From positions 1-42,402 of the forward strand of contig SOKP01000163.1 of assembly GCA_004375715.1 (NCBI GenBank): 42,402 bases of DNA. Reading direction: 5' to 3'. This DNA comes from Promethearchaeota archaeon (GTDB lineage: Archaea > Asgardarchaeota > Lokiarchaeia > Sigyniarchaeales > SOKP01). Within the stretch, counting starts at the first letter, position 1. Each line of letters opens with the position of its first letter. This document shows positions 28,003 through 36,625 of this stretch, one piece after another. The notes beneath the pieces were generated by a model. That model was given only the letters and a program-made list of their open reading frames with translations, had not been told where the DNA came from and searched no databases. Position numbers and translations under genes: made by a program.

Positions 28003-28388
28003 TATTTCTCTTCCCGTTATTAATGATTATAGAAACACAAAGCATTTCTGCTTAATAATACTCTTTTTAAAGTTAATTTTCATATAAGGTTTATTAATTA
28101 CAAAATGTAGTTTATTACCTCTCGATTTCTAAATACCAAATTTAACGCGAGTTGTCTTAGGAGGTATTTACCAGTTACATAAAGAATTTTATGCTGTTCT
28201 TGAAATTAATATTAACTTCATTTTTAAAACCAACACTAAAAATGAAAATAATTTAGTGGAAATTACGTTTTAATTTGTGTAATTTTTTTCAGAGGAGATT
28301 AGAAAATTTAAATGATTTTCATTTTAGAAAAGTATTTGTTTGTACTTTAATTTTCAAAATTAAACCCAATAATTAAACAAGTGATACC
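28003..28388. other. 386-base intergenic region between divergent genes
   Basis: AT-rich sequence between the corrinoid operon (minus) and the hydrolase gene (plus). I see no tRNA, cobalamin riboswitch or convincing inverted repeat. An isolated AGGAGGT at 28159-28165 is not followed by a sizeable reading frame. It presumably holds both promoters. Confidence 0.4.
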
Positions 28389-29225
28389 ATGCCCTTCTTT
28401 AAAAACCAAGAAGGTTATAACCTGTATTACGAAGATATTAACGGCGATAGTAAGGACCATACAGAAGGTACTATAATCCTACTTCACGGTTTCGCCTCTT
28501 CAGCTTCATTTTTTAAAGGGCAAATTAAATTGTTAAGAAAAAAATATCGCATTATAGCTTTTGATGCGTTAGGGCATGGTAAAAGCGATCATACAAAAAA
28601 TCTTGAACTTACAAAAAATCTTAGATATGATATTATCAGAGACCTTGAGGATCTCATTGTCCATCTAAATGTGAATGAAAAATATGGAATTATAGGCCAC
28701 TCTCTTGTAGGGGGGATGATTGGACAATTAATTAGCATGGCTCATCCCAAAGATGTTAAATTTCTAATCTTGCTTAATTCTGGTTATATAATGATTGACA
28801 ATGTTATTAGAAATATCTTTTATAATTTGCTTCCGTATTTTATCCGTATGAATTTTTTAGAGGTTGTTGCAAACTCAGTTGAGGACATCTTGGATAAAAT
28901 TATTCCGTATATTTTAACATCGTTGGCTGATTCTATGAATGGAATGAAGTTAACTAAAGATGAATTATATATGCTCATTGAGGACCAGATATTTTCTATG
29001 ATTAATGAAATTAATGTGTATGACCCTTCTGGGATTAAGTGCCCTACATTGATTATCGCGGGAAGATTAGATAATTTTGCTCCAGAGCAAATGTCAGAAG
29101 AACTCCACAAGAAAATTCCTAATTCTCAGTTGGAAATATTAGATATGGCAGGTCACTTCGCACCTGCTCAAAGAACAGATGTAATTAATGAGTTAATATG
29201 TAATTTTATTAAAACACTTGGTTAA
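28389..29225 (+). CDS. Alpha/beta-fold hydrolase
   Basis: A 278-residue protein with the alpha/beta hydrolase layout. ILLHGFASSASFFKGQIKLL gives the oxyanion-hole HG, IAFDALGHGKSD follows, and the nucleophile elbow GHSLVGG has Ser105. The acid is in AGRLDNFAPEQM and the base His in MAGHFAP. There is no signal peptide. The substrate (ester, peptide or other) is not predictable. A GTGAT sequence sits just upstream of the ATG. It lies 43 bases before the MazG-like gene on the same strand. Confidence 0.87.
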   Translation: MPFFKNQEGYNLYYEDINGDSKDHTEGTIILLHGFASSASFFKGQIKLLRKKYRIIAFDALGHGKSDHTKNLELTKNLRYDIIRDLEDLIVHLNVNEKYGIIGHSLVGGMIGQLISMAHPKDVKFLILLNSGYIMIDNVIRNIFYNLLPYFIRMNFLEVVANSVEDILDKIIPYILTSLADSMNGMKLTKDELYMLIEDQIFSMINEINVYDPSGIKCPTLIIAGRLDNFAPEQMSEELHKKIPNSQLEILDMAGHFAPAQRTDVINELICNFIKTLG

Positions 29226-29268
29226 TCTATCTTAAAGGACTATAATTATAAGTGCATGTTGCGTAGTT

Positions 29269-29637
29269 ATGAATTCCAAACTCGAAGATAATAATACTAC
29301 AATCTCTTATTTCAAAGAAGAAATCGAACGCTTTGTTAAAGAGCGTAAATGGGCGAGATTTCATAAACCTAAAGATTTAATTCAAGCGATTGGTATTGAA
29401 GTGTCTGAATTATCCGAACTATTTTTGTTTAATGACTTATCACTTGATGCAATTCACAACGATAAAGAAATTTTAGAGAATATTTCTGATGAGATCGCTG
29501 ATGTTTTTATATACCTGATTAGCCTTTTAAATAGCCTAAATGTAGATTTGACGAGTGCTTTCATAAGAAAATTGAAAAAAAATAAAGCCAAATATACGAT
29601 AGATGAATTTTCTGACGGTTCATACCACAAACTCTAA
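29269..29637 (+). CDS. MazG-like nucleotide pyrophosphohydrolase
   Basis: A 122-residue all-helical protein. The family's metal-binding acids are visible as EVSELSELF and, further on, ISDEIADVFIYLISLL. The opening ERFVKERKWARFHKPKDLIQAIGIE matches small dCTP/NTP pyrophosphatases (RS21-C6 / MazG-like). It would cleave nucleoside triphosphates to monophosphates and pyrophosphate, cleaning the pool of unwanted nucleotides. It stands just before the purine biosynthesis genes. Confidence 0.85.
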   Translation: MNSKLEDNNTTISYFKEEIERFVKERKWARFHKPKDLIQAIGIEVSELSELFLFNDLSLDAIHNDKEILENISDEIADVFIYLISLLNSLNVDLTSAFIRKLKKNKAKYTIDEFSDGSYHKL

Positions 29638-29728
29638 AATCACTACATTTTTATTTATTCTTAAGTTAACAAATAGCCATTACAAATGATAAAAAGAATT
29701 TTTATGCCATTTCATCTTTTTTATAACC

Positions 29729-30706
29729 ATGACATCAGAAGAATTAGATGATATCATTAGAAATCAATTCGATAATACTTTAGATGGTACGAATTTTGAA
29801 TCATTAGGGAGACTCTATAAGGGAAAAGTACGAGATAATTATATAAAAAACGATGTAAGAATAATTATCGCTACTGATCGGTTATCAGCTTTTGATCGCG
29901 TGATTACAACAATTCCGTTTAAAGGTCAAATGCTAAATCAAGTATCATCTTTCTGGTTCGAAAAAACTAAAAACTTAGTAAAAAACCACATAATAGATAT
30001 TCCAGATCCTAATGTTGCTGTGGTTCACCAGTGTGAGATGATTCCAGTAGAAATGATTGTAAGGGCTTACATAACTGGATCTGCGTGGCGTAGTTATACC
30101 AAAGGAGAAGCTACCTCGGGAATTATTTTACCTAAAGGATTACAAAAAAATCAGAAATTAGACGATTTTATTTTGACACCATCTACAAAAGCGGTGAGTG
30201 GGCACGATATATATATTTCCAGAGAAAAAATTTTAGAAGATAAATTGGTTGATGAAGACATATATACGCAAATGGAAAACGCATCTATCAAGCTATTTAA
30301 ATTTGCTCAAAATTACTGCCTTAATAATGGCTTAATATTGGTCGATACAAAATACGAATTTGGAATAAAGGACGGAGAACTGTTGGTAACTGATGAGATT
30401 CATACTCAAGATTCTTCTAGATTCTGGGTTGCGGATAGTTATAACGAAAGGTTTGAAAAAGGTGAAGAACCCGAAATTCTGGATAAAGAGATTTTCAGAG
30501 GTTGGTTAATGGACACATATCCAGATATTTTCCCTAATATCACCCCAAATCAAGATATACCTCCTATAGCTCCTGAGATTAAAGTAGAGCTTGCTAAGAG
30601 GTATATGAAAAGTTATCAAAAAATCACGGGAAATGAATTTAAAGCAGAAGTATCAGATGTTAAGAAGAGAATCGTAGAGAATCTGAAAAAAGCTAACTAT
30701 TTGTAA
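29729..30706 (+). CDS. purC: Phosphoribosylaminoimidazole-succinocarboxamide synthase (SAICAR synthetase)
   Basis: A 325-residue enzyme of the longer PurC type. It contains GRLYKGKVRDNY (ATP binding), ATDRLSAFDRVITTIPFKGQMLN, the IDIPDPNVAVVHQC region and ILVDTKYEFGI, all diagnostic. It joins CAIR and aspartate with ATP in the purine pathway. It leads a same-strand run with purS, purQ and purL. The closest small ORF downstream is the short membrane protein, not another pathway gene. Confidence 0.96.
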   Translation: MTSEELDDIIRNQFDNTLDGTNFESLGRLYKGKVRDNYIKNDVRIIIATDRLSAFDRVITTIPFKGQMLNQVSSFWFEKTKNLVKNHIIDIPDPNVAVVHQCEMIPVEMIVRAYITGSAWRSYTKGEATSGIILPKGLQKNQKLDDFILTPSTKAVSGHDIYISREKILEDKLVDEDIYTQMENASIKLFKFAQNYCLNNGLILVDTKYEFGIKDGELLVTDEIHTQDSSRFWVADSYNERFEKGEEPEILDKEIFRGWLMDTYPDIFPNITPNQDIPPIAPEIKVELAKRYMKSYQKITGNEFKAEVSDVKKRIVENLKKANYL

Positions 30707-30720
30707 CTCATAGGAAAAGA

Positions 30721-30728
30721 TTTAAATA
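30721..30728 (+). promoter_or_regulatory. TATA box for the small membrane protein gene
   Basis: TTTAAATA centred about 27 bases upstream of the ATG at 30752. This is the spacing expected if the transcript begins at the start codon, giving a leaderless mRNA. No Shine-Dalgarno is seen there, which agrees. Confidence 0.45.
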
Positions 30729-30751
30729 AGATTTAATTGTATTTTTTTATA

Positions 30752-30952
30752 ATGTTTGCGTTTATTTTACTTATTAGCGTTTTTGGACTATTTATGGCCA
30801 GTTTTGTTGTGCTGATTATAGATTTAACTTCCACTAAAAGAAACAATAATAGACCGACCGACGAAAAATTACCGAAGCTTGGTAAATATAGCTTTCTGTT
30901 TAATCTTTTTGCGCTTTTACTCTTAGTATTTGTAAGCTTTTTAAACATTTAA
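30752..30952 (+). CDS. Small two-helix membrane protein, unknown
   Basis: A 66-residue protein from the ATG at 30752 (an in-frame TTG at 30737 would add five residues). Two hydrophobic segments (AFILLISVFGLFMASFVVLI and FLFNLFALLLLVFVSF) flank a polar loop with STKRNNNRPTDEKLPKLGK. It sits between purC and purS on the same strand. No family is recognised. Translation is probably leaderless, given the TATA box 27 bases upstream. Confidence 0.6.
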   Translation: MFAFILLISVFGLFMASFVVLIIDLTSTKRNNNRPTDEKLPKLGKYSFLFNLFALLLLVFVSFLNI

Positions 30953-31085
30953 TAAATAGATTTCCATTTGATTGTTTTACATTTTAACAGACAAAAACTA
31001 TGCCATTTTTGTCGCATTTCATAGAAGAAAATTATTTATTAATTAATAAGAACTATTAAAATTATAATTCAACTTTTTTTCATAA

Positions 31086-31355
31086 ATGGCTCAAATGGAA
31101 TTTATAATAGAAATTTCTCTTGAAAATAAGCCTGCTGCTCGTGATCCTGTCGCTGAAACCATAAAACGAGATTTGCTCGCAAAAAAAGGATACGATAACG
31201 TGTCGAAAGTTCGTTCTGGTCAATACTTAAGACTTATACTAAAAGCGAACAATGAAGAAGATGCTAAGGAAATTGTAACTAAGATGTGTAATGCGCTTCG
31301 ACTATTCAATCCTGTCACTCAAACCTTAAACATAATAAGTGTGAAGAAATTATGA
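31086..31355 (+). CDS. purS: Phosphoribosylformylglycinamidine synthase subunit PurS
   Basis: An 89-residue protein typical of PurS: a beta strand with MEFIIEISLENKPAARDPVAETI, then KKGYDNVSKVRSGQYLRLIL and a helix with MCNALRLFNPVTQTLNI. It bridges PurQ and small PurL in the FGAM synthase complex. Its stop overlaps the purQ start by ATGA. Confidence 0.95.
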   Translation: MAQMEFIIEISLENKPAARDPVAETIKRDLLAKKGYDNVSKVRSGQYLRLILKANNEEDAKEIVTKMCNALRLFNPVTQTLNIISVKKL

Positions 31356-32062
31356 CTATTAAGATAGCTGTCATTCAATTTCCGGGAGCAAATTGCGATT
31401 TAGATGCAGTTCATGTATTAAGGAATGTTGTAGGTGTTGACACCAGTTTAGTTTGGCACAACCACTTTAAAGAAGCTAACTTTGATGGTGTAATTTTACC
31501 AGGAGGATTTAGTTTTGGTGATTATTTAAGAGCAGGAATTATTGCAGCTCATAGTCCCGCGTTAGATGAGGCGAGAATAATGTTAAAGGACGGTAGACCC
31601 ATTCTTGGCATATGTAATGGTTTTCAAATTTTAATCGAAGCGGAATTTCTTCCTGGAGCTTTACTACAAAACGAATCGTTAAAGTTTGTTTGTAAATGGG
31701 TAAATATTAAAGTAATAAATAATCGAACTGCCTTTACTCACAAAATGAAGAAAGATGATGTTCTTGCGATTCCCATTGCTCACGGAGAAGGAAGATATTA
31801 CACCGACAACCTAAAGGAGTTAGAAGAAAACGATCAAATAGTATTCAAGTATTCAACTGAAGATGGAAGTTTTAAATCTGAAGCAAATCCGACCGGCACA
31901 TTAGAAAATATCGCGGGAATCTGTAATATTGAACAAAACTGTGTGGGATTAATGCCACACCCTGAACGCGCGTCTGAATCGATCCTCAGTCCTAAACAGA
32001 CTACACATGGTAGAATCTTTTTTGAATCTATGATTGATTTTATAAAACGGAGGTTAACTTGA
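31352..32062 (+). CDS. purQ: Phosphoribosylformylglycinamidine synthase subunit PurQ (glutaminase)
   Basis: A 236-residue class I glutamine amidotransferase. IAVIQFPGANCDLDAVHVLR opens the protein, GGFSFGDYLRAG follows, and the nucleophile Cys88 is in GICNGFQIL. The catalytic His is in GLMPHPERA near the C-terminus. It supplies ammonia from glutamine to PurL. It overlaps purS and purL by 4 and 1 bases, so all three are coupled. Confidence 0.96.
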   Translation: MTIKIAVIQFPGANCDLDAVHVLRNVVGVDTSLVWHNHFKEANFDGVILPGGFSFGDYLRAGIIAAHSPALDEARIMLKDGRPILGICNGFQILIEAEFLPGALLQNESLKFVCKWVNIKVINNRTAFTHKMKKDDVLAIPIAHGEGRYYTDNLKELEENDQIVFKYSTEDGSFKSEANPTGTLENIAGICNIEQNCVGLMPHPERASESILSPKQTTHGRIFFESMIDFIKRRLT

Positions 32063-34308
32063 TGACAAAGGTAAAATTAAACGGAGAAGAAGTAAGCGTT
32101 GAGATGCCAAAGGAAGAATTCGAAAAAGTTAAAGAGCTTCTAAATAGAGAGCCTACCATAACAGAACTAGGTGGTTTTGATGTTATGTGGAGTGAACATT
32201 GTTCGTATAAGTCGTCTCGTCCGAAACTTAAACTGTTTGAGGATGCTGAAGCGAATTACGACTATGTGTTAGCAGGTCCCGGAGAGGACGCTGGAGTAAT
32301 TGACATAGGGGACGGATACGCATTAGCATTTCGTATTGAATCTCACAATCATCCATCAGCAATAGAACCCTATCATGGTGCTGCTACAGGGATTGGTGGA
32401 ATTATCCGCGATGTTCTATGTATGGGGGTTCGACCGATTGCTCTGCTCGATCCTTTGAGATTTGGCCGTTTAGCGGGTAACTCACACGCTCAATGGTTAT
32501 TTAAGTATGTAGTGAAAGGAATTGCTGATTATGGAAACTGTACGGGCATTCCTACAATTGGTGGTGAAGTTGAATTTGACGATAGTTTTGAAAATAATTG
32601 TTTAGTTAATGTTGCTTGCATAGGTCTAGGCACAATAGAAGATTTTAAACACGCTCCAAGTAGAGCATATAACCCTGGCGATTATATAATCTTAATGGGA
32701 GGTTCTACGGGAAGAGATGGAATTCATGGTGTAACCTTTGCTTCTCGAACTCTAACTGAAATGTCCGAAGCCGATAGACCCGCAGTACAAATTGGTGATC
32801 CTTTTACAAAAAAGATGATAATCGAAGCTACTTTGGAAGCTGTGAAAACGGGATATGTTAGAGGTTTAAAAGATTTAGGAGGAGGAGGTCTTACTTGCGC
32901 AACTAGCGAATTAACTGGAGATGGCAATACCGGAGCAAACATAGAACTGAGAAAAGTTTTTACAGCAGAACCAGGTATGACTTCATACGAGATAATGCTA
33001 TCTGAATCTCAAGAACGAATGGCATTTATTGTTAAACCAGAAGGGTTAGAAACAGTTCTTAATGTATTTAGAAAGTATGAAGTGGCACACGCAGTAATAG
33101 GGAAAACAGACGATTCAAAAGTTTTGAAAGTTTTTGATGGGGACGAACTTGTAGTAAATATTCCAGCAAAAGCACTTTCCGTATCTCCAACCTTTAAAAG
33201 GCAAGAAAAACGACCTGATTATTTAGATCAACTGCTCGCCCAACCCACCCCTGAACCAAGCAAGCAAATCGAAGAAATTATAGAAATGCTTATTGCTTCC
33301 GAAAATATTTGTAGTAAGGAATGGATCTATCGGCAATATGACCACGAAGTTGGTGTAAGATCGGTAGTAAAATGTGGAGACGGAGATTCAGGAGTGTTAA
33401 GAATAATAGGTACAAATAAATTCATTGCTGCGAGTGTGGGCGTAAATTCTAAGCATTGTTATCTAGACCCTTACGAAGGAGCTAAAGGAGGGCTAGTAGA
33501 AATATGCGGAAATGTCATTACTACAGGCGCAAAGCCCATGGCGATGGTTAATTGTTGCAACTTTGGCAATCCAGAGATACCGGAATCGTTCTGGTATTTT
33601 TCTAAAGCTGTGGAAGGAATGAACGATTTTTGTAGATCTTTAAAAATACCGATAGTGGGAGGGAACGTTTCTTTTTATAACGAAGATGAAGTAACTAAGA
33701 CAGCAATCAAAGCTACACCTCAAATTATGATAGTTGGTTTAATCGAGGGATATGAAAACGTAATCACATTACCCTTTAAAAAAGCAGGAAACGACATTCT
33801 TATTCTTGGTGAAACAAAGGCTGAACTTGGTGGTTCAGAATATCATTCGGTGATCCATGGAATTGAAGGTGGGATTCCCCCTAAAGTTGATGAGGATAAG
33901 ATAAAAGTTAGATGGGATTTCATATCGGCGTTGTACGATAAAAAATTCATTAAGGCAAACCACGATGTAAATAAAGGGGGTTTTATAATAACTATTGCTG
34001 AAATGTGCTTTAAGAACAAGCTAGGAGCGGATTTAAATTTGAGTCGCTACAATGCTAATGACTTAAGAGATGATGAGCTGCTTTTTAGTGAAACAGTGGG
34101 TAGATTCATTATAGAAACTGAACCAGCAAGTTTAAATGACATTTTACTTCTCGCGAGTGAATTTAAAGTTAGCGTAACAAAATTAGGAGTTATACTAAAT
34201 CAGCCAAAAATCTTGATAAAAGGCTTGAAAAATCAAGAAATCTCCCTAGATATTAATAAATTAAAAGATTTGTACGATTCAACAATTCCTCGGTTGATGG
34301 ATATATGA
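32062..34308 (+). CDS. purL: Phosphoribosylformylglycinamidine synthase subunit PurL (small form)
   Basis: A 748-residue small-type PurL, which needs PurS and PurQ. Motifs include DVMWSEHCSYKSSRPKL with the catalytic His, AFRIESHNHPSAIEPYHGAATG (substrate and nucleotide site), LKDLGGGGLTCATSEL and the second-repeat HDVNKGGFIITIAEM. A GGAGG at 32049-32053 lies eight bases before the ATG at 32062, so the ATG is preferred over the TTG at 32059. The gene's stop is only 20 bases from a convergent gene of the accessory region. Confidence 0.96.
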   Translation: MTKVKLNGEEVSVEMPKEEFEKVKELLNREPTITELGGFDVMWSEHCSYKSSRPKLKLFEDAEANYDYVLAGPGEDAGVIDIGDGYALAFRIESHNHPSAIEPYHGAATGIGGIIRDVLCMGVRPIALLDPLRFGRLAGNSHAQWLFKYVVKGIADYGNCTGIPTIGGEVEFDDSFENNCLVNVACIGLGTIEDFKHAPSRAYNPGDYIILMGGSTGRDGIHGVTFASRTLTEMSEADRPAVQIGDPFTKKMIIEATLEAVKTGYVRGLKDLGGGGLTCATSELTGDGNTGANIELRKVFTAEPGMTSYEIMLSESQERMAFIVKPEGLETVLNVFRKYEVAHAVIGKTDDSKVLKVFDGDELVVNIPAKALSVSPTFKRQEKRPDYLDQLLAQPTPEPSKQIEEIIEMLIASENICSKEWIYRQYDHEVGVRSVVKCGDGDSGVLRIIGTNKFIAASVGVNSKHCYLDPYEGAKGGLVEICGNVITTGAKPMAMVNCCNFGNPEIPESFWYFSKAVEGMNDFCRSLKIPIVGGNVSFYNEDEVTKTAIKATPQIMIVGLIEGYENVITLPFKKAGNDILILGETKAELGGSEYHSVIHGIEGGIPPKVDEDKIKVRWDFISALYDKKFIKANHDVNKGGFIITIAEMCFKNKLGADLNLSRYNANDLRDDELLFSETVGRFIIETEPASLNDILLLASEFKVSVTKLGVILNQPKILIKGLKNQEISLDINKLKDLYDSTIPRLMDI

Positions 34309-34328
34309 AACAAGAAAAATCATTTTTA

Positions 34329-35165
34329 TCATTTATTTTCATAGAATTCTTTCTTGAAATTTCTCTTAATTGTCGTTAAAATCTCGAGCTTTGTAACTTT
34401 ATCTAACTGTTCAAACTTGTAAACCTTTAAGTTTGCGGTGTGATCCTTTCCATCTATAACGATTATGTGCTTTTCTTTTTTCTGGATCGTTAAAGTGAGA
34501 TCGTAATTAAGGTATAATTCGCAAAAACCTTGTTGTTTTTTGATGGGCGTTAAATCTTCATTTACCATATCTATAAAATCTAAGCAAAACCTATAAATCT
34601 CCTTGTGGTATTTTTCGATCCTCTCTTCTAAAAGTTGCTTTCTTTTTAGATGTATATCTCTTTTGGGGGCGTTTTTAATCAATTCTACAATTTTGTTTTT
34701 ATCTTCTTCTAACCTTTTTATTTCTTCTATTATTGGTTTTTCGGGCGTTGTTTGCTTAAGTTTTCTGATTTTTAGCCCGATTTCTTTTCTATCGTCGTTT
34801 AGTTGTTTTACTGAGGATTCGAAGTTGTCAAAAGAAATTAATAGCATCATTTTAAGCACTCTTAACCGTTTCTCAATTTCATTTATGCCCGAAATTTTAG
34901 CGATTCTTTTCATAGTTTTATTTAGTTCCTTCTGATAAGAATCGTTTGCAGGCGCGTTAAAAACGTCTAATTGCAATTTAAAACTTTGTCCCATTAGTTT
35001 TTTTTCGGCGTTTGTTACGGTTTTGGTAAAAATTCCCGTCTTAATCTTTTCTAAGGTGTGCTGGTATTTTTTCGGTATTTTGATGTCGCTTAAGAGATCG
35101 AGGTCTTCGGTAAAGTCGTTGTGTGAAAAAAAACTTTTTTTGGTTGCCTGTGCTTTTTCTCCCAT
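34329..35165 (-). CDS. Hypothetical coiled-coil protein of the accessory region
   Basis: A 278-residue charged protein not matched to any family. The centre (about residues 75-200) is strongly helical and coiled-coil-like, with segments such as EIEKRLRVLKMMLL, EIGLKIRKLKQ and IIEEIKRLEEDKNKIVELI. The C-terminal part, from about 205, has predicted beta strands (LYLNYDLTLTIQKKEKHIIVIDG). It lies at the left border of the accessory block, convergent with purL. An inverted repeat at 35205-35221 sits 40 bases upstream of its start and could be its operator. Confidence 0.6.
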   Translation of the reverse strand: MGEKAQATKKSFFSHNDFTEDLDLLSDIKIPKKYQHTLEKIKTGIFTKTVTNAEKKLMGQSFKLQLDVFNAPANDSYQKELNKTMKRIAKISGINEIEKRLRVLKMMLLISFDNFESSVKQLNDDRKEIGLKIRKLKQTTPEKPIIEEIKRLEEDKNKIVELIKNAPKRDIHLKRKQLLEERIEKYHKEIYRFCLDFIDMVNEDLTPIKKQQGFCELYLNYDLTLTIQKKEKHIIVIDGKDHTANLKVYKFEQLDKVTKLEILTTIKRNFKKEFYENK

Positions 35166-35204
35166 ACTTTTTTCTTCACGTTTTTGTTTGGTTTTTGATT
35201 AATT

Positions 35205-35221
35205 ATGATCACAACGATCAT
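35205..35221. promoter_or_regulatory. Inverted repeat ATGATC-N5-GATCAT, candidate operator
   Basis: Six-base arms around a five-base centre (ATGATCACAACGATCAT), located 40 bases upstream of the coiled-coil protein gene. The symmetry and size suit a dimeric regulator binding site. No regulator is identified. Confidence 0.35.
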
Positions 35222-35240
35222 TCTTAAGAATAAATAAAAA

Positions 35241-35293
35241 AAATTTTAGAGGGTAGATTGTCACTTCTTGTCAACTCCAAATTTTAGAGGGTA
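35241..35293. repeat. 15-bp direct repeat flanking the end of a small gene
   Basis: AAATTTTAGAGGGTA occurs at 35241-35255 and again at 35279-35293, 23 bases apart. The second copy encodes the end of the 109-residue protein and the first lies just past its stop. It looks like a short local duplication. Confidence 0.55.
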
Positions 35294-35590
35294 AAATTTA
35301 TTCCCCGTTTTTGAATAATAAGAACGAACTTTCGAATATTTCCATATTAGTTCGCACGTGGCTTTTAGTTGGGTTTTTTGCTTCTGTTTGCGCGAATTTC
35401 TGTAATCGTATTCTCTAATGTTAGATCGAAGCAAAACGATAGTTCCGTCAACGTTCCCGTTTATGTGGATTAGTTCCCGCGAGGAGATTTTATCTTGAAC
35501 TAAAAGCAATTCTACAGGGTTTAATCTTGTTAAATCAGATAAATTCAAAGCAAAATATTCGATGTGGTCCAAATTTGTTGTTATGCTCAT
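35261..35590 (-). CDS. Hypothetical protein of the accessory region
   Basis: A 109-residue protein without recognised family. The N-terminal half is mixed (HIEYFALNLSDLTRLNPVELL, then INGNVDGTIVLLRSNIREYD) and the C-terminal half is basic (NSRKQKQKTQLKATCELIWKYSKVRSYYSKTGNKF), suggesting nucleic-acid contact. The ATG is preceded by AAGGAGAAG and an A-run. It ends inside one copy of a 15-bp repeat and lies 16 bases past the neighbouring gene. Confidence 0.6.
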   Translation of the reverse strand: MSITTNLDHIEYFALNLSDLTRLNPVELLLVQDKISSRELIHINGNVDGTIVLLRSNIREYDYRNSRKQKQKTQLKATCELIWKYSKVRSYYSKTGNKFYPLKFGVDKK

Positions 35591-35606
35591 TTTTTGTTTC
35601 TTCTCC

Positions 35607-35987
35607 TTAGTAGGTTAAATTTCTTAAGTCTTGTTCGGTGGCTTTCATTACGCGCTTAACCCATTTTTTAAACTCTGGATATTCCATTGCTCCGGCTGTT
35701 AGACTTTCAAAGGCGAGTCCGTCTCGAATTACTAACCACTCGTCCCCAGCGTTAATCTGGTTGATAAAGCATAAGTTTTGAAAGTAAAAGGGTTGTCCTA
35801 ACATCCAATTTCCACGCGATAAAAAACTGTATAATTCTGCTATCGTCCCACATTGAAAAAAATCTTGAGTCTTTAGGGCTTCTTCAAACGCGCATATATC
35901 GTTTGCGTCTCCAGAACCCCTCATTCTTATCCAAGGGTTTTGTTGGGCTATGCTGAGCCATTTTTCAATTATTAAAATTTGTGTCAT
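35607..35987 (-). CDS. Hypothetical protein of the accessory region
   Basis: A 126-residue protein from the ATG at 35987 (MTQILIIEKWLS). The in-frame ATG at 36041 is rejected because those 54 bases belong to a leader sequence duplicated upstream of the next gene, where the matching part has no start. The protein has tryptophan- and aromatic-rich segments (NPWIRMRGSGDANDICAFEE, FLSRGNWMLGQPFYFQNL and GDEWLVIRDGLAFESL) and a helical tail. The shape recalls small viral accessory proteins but no family is recognised. Confidence 0.65.
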   Translation of the reverse strand: MTQILIIEKWLSIAQQNPWIRMRGSGDANDICAFEEALKTQDFFQCGTIAELYSFLSRGNWMLGQPFYFQNLCFINQINAGDEWLVIRDGLAFESLTAGAMEYPEFKKWVKRVMKATEQDLRNLTY

Positions 35988-36202
35988 TTTTCTTATCTCT
36001 TTATTTTTTGGCTTTGGTAAGTTCAGTAATGAAGTAGCCATATTAAAAATAAAGGAGTCTTTAGATTTATCAAAACATAAATTGAGTGGATTAAATTAAT
36101 TAATTGAAGTCATACCAATTATTTATGCGAAGCATTGGTTATCTTTAGTTAATCTTTTCTAATCCCATTAAGTAAAGTAAGAAAAAAAGGAAAAAATATA
36201 TT
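35988..36202. repeat. Duplicated ~215-bp leader region, copy 1
   Basis: The 215 bases between two minus-strand genes align along their length with the 216 bases at 36410-36625. Shared blocks on the minus strand include AAATAAAGAGATAAGAAAA just before the ATG (copy 2 has T for G), AAATCTAAAGACTC against AAATCTTAAGACTC, and GATAAC next to the centre. It probably contains the promoter and 5' leader. It holds the perfect mini-hairpin ATGCGAAGCAT at 36125-36135. Confidence 0.7.
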
Positions 36203-36409
36203 TTAAGATTCGACTTCTAAGGTGTGCTTATCTACGAATATAAATCCTTTTGCGCCTTTTGGAATGTATGCCGGTTTTCTCGTTTGCTGAACCCAGTCTT
36301 TAATAACTGATTGGTGAACTAATTGCCATCCCATAGAAAATAATTTGCTGTATAACTTAGATTTTAAGAATTTTTCTATTAGAGGGTGTAATTTTTGGTC
36401 TTTGTTCAT
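36203..36409 (-). CDS. Hypothetical small protein of the accessory region
   Basis: A 68-residue protein of unknown function, with a helical first half (PLIEKFLKSKLYSKLFSMGW) and a mixed second half (ARKPAYIPKGAKGF-like, ending FVDKHTLEVES). Lys/Trp/Gln content (HQSVIKDWVQQTRKPAYIPK) could suit nucleic-acid or protein binding. Its leader is a copy of that of the next gene downstream. The ATG follows AAAGAGATAATAAAA. Confidence 0.6.
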   Translation of the reverse strand: MNKDQKLHPLIEKFLKSKLYSKLFSMGWQLVHQSVIKDWVQQTRKPAYIPKGAKGFIFVDKHTLEVES

Positions 36410-36625
36410 TTTTATTATCTCTTTATTTGTTAGTCTTGTTATGTTTAGTAGTGAAATATTCGGTTAAATAATATTAGAGTCTTAAGATTTATTGAATAAT
36501 GAATTGTGCGAATTAATTAAGTTATATGGAGTAGTATTAATTGTCTATGGTGAGCGTTAGTTATCTTCAATCAAGTTATTATCCCAGTGAGTAGTAACAA
36601 GAAAGAAAAAAAAGAAAAAAAAATA
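36410..36625. repeat. Duplicated ~215-bp leader region, copy 2
   Basis: It aligns with copy 1 (35988-36202) over nearly its whole length, about 60-65% identical by eye. It separates the HAD gene from the 68-residue protein gene. On the minus strand it starts with a T-rich tract after the HAD stop, which may terminate that transcript, then a probable TATA region (CTTAATTAATTC) and a leader of roughly 100 bases. Confidence 0.7.

Noticed and set aside
28003-28388. Cobalamin riboswitch upstream of the corrinoid operon
   Set aside because: No B12-box-like sequence or plausible fold was seen; the region is simple AT-rich sequence.
35988-36041. N-terminal extension of the 35607-35987 gene from the ATG at 36041
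   Set aside because: Those bases belong to the duplicated leader; the matching part of the second copy has no start codon.
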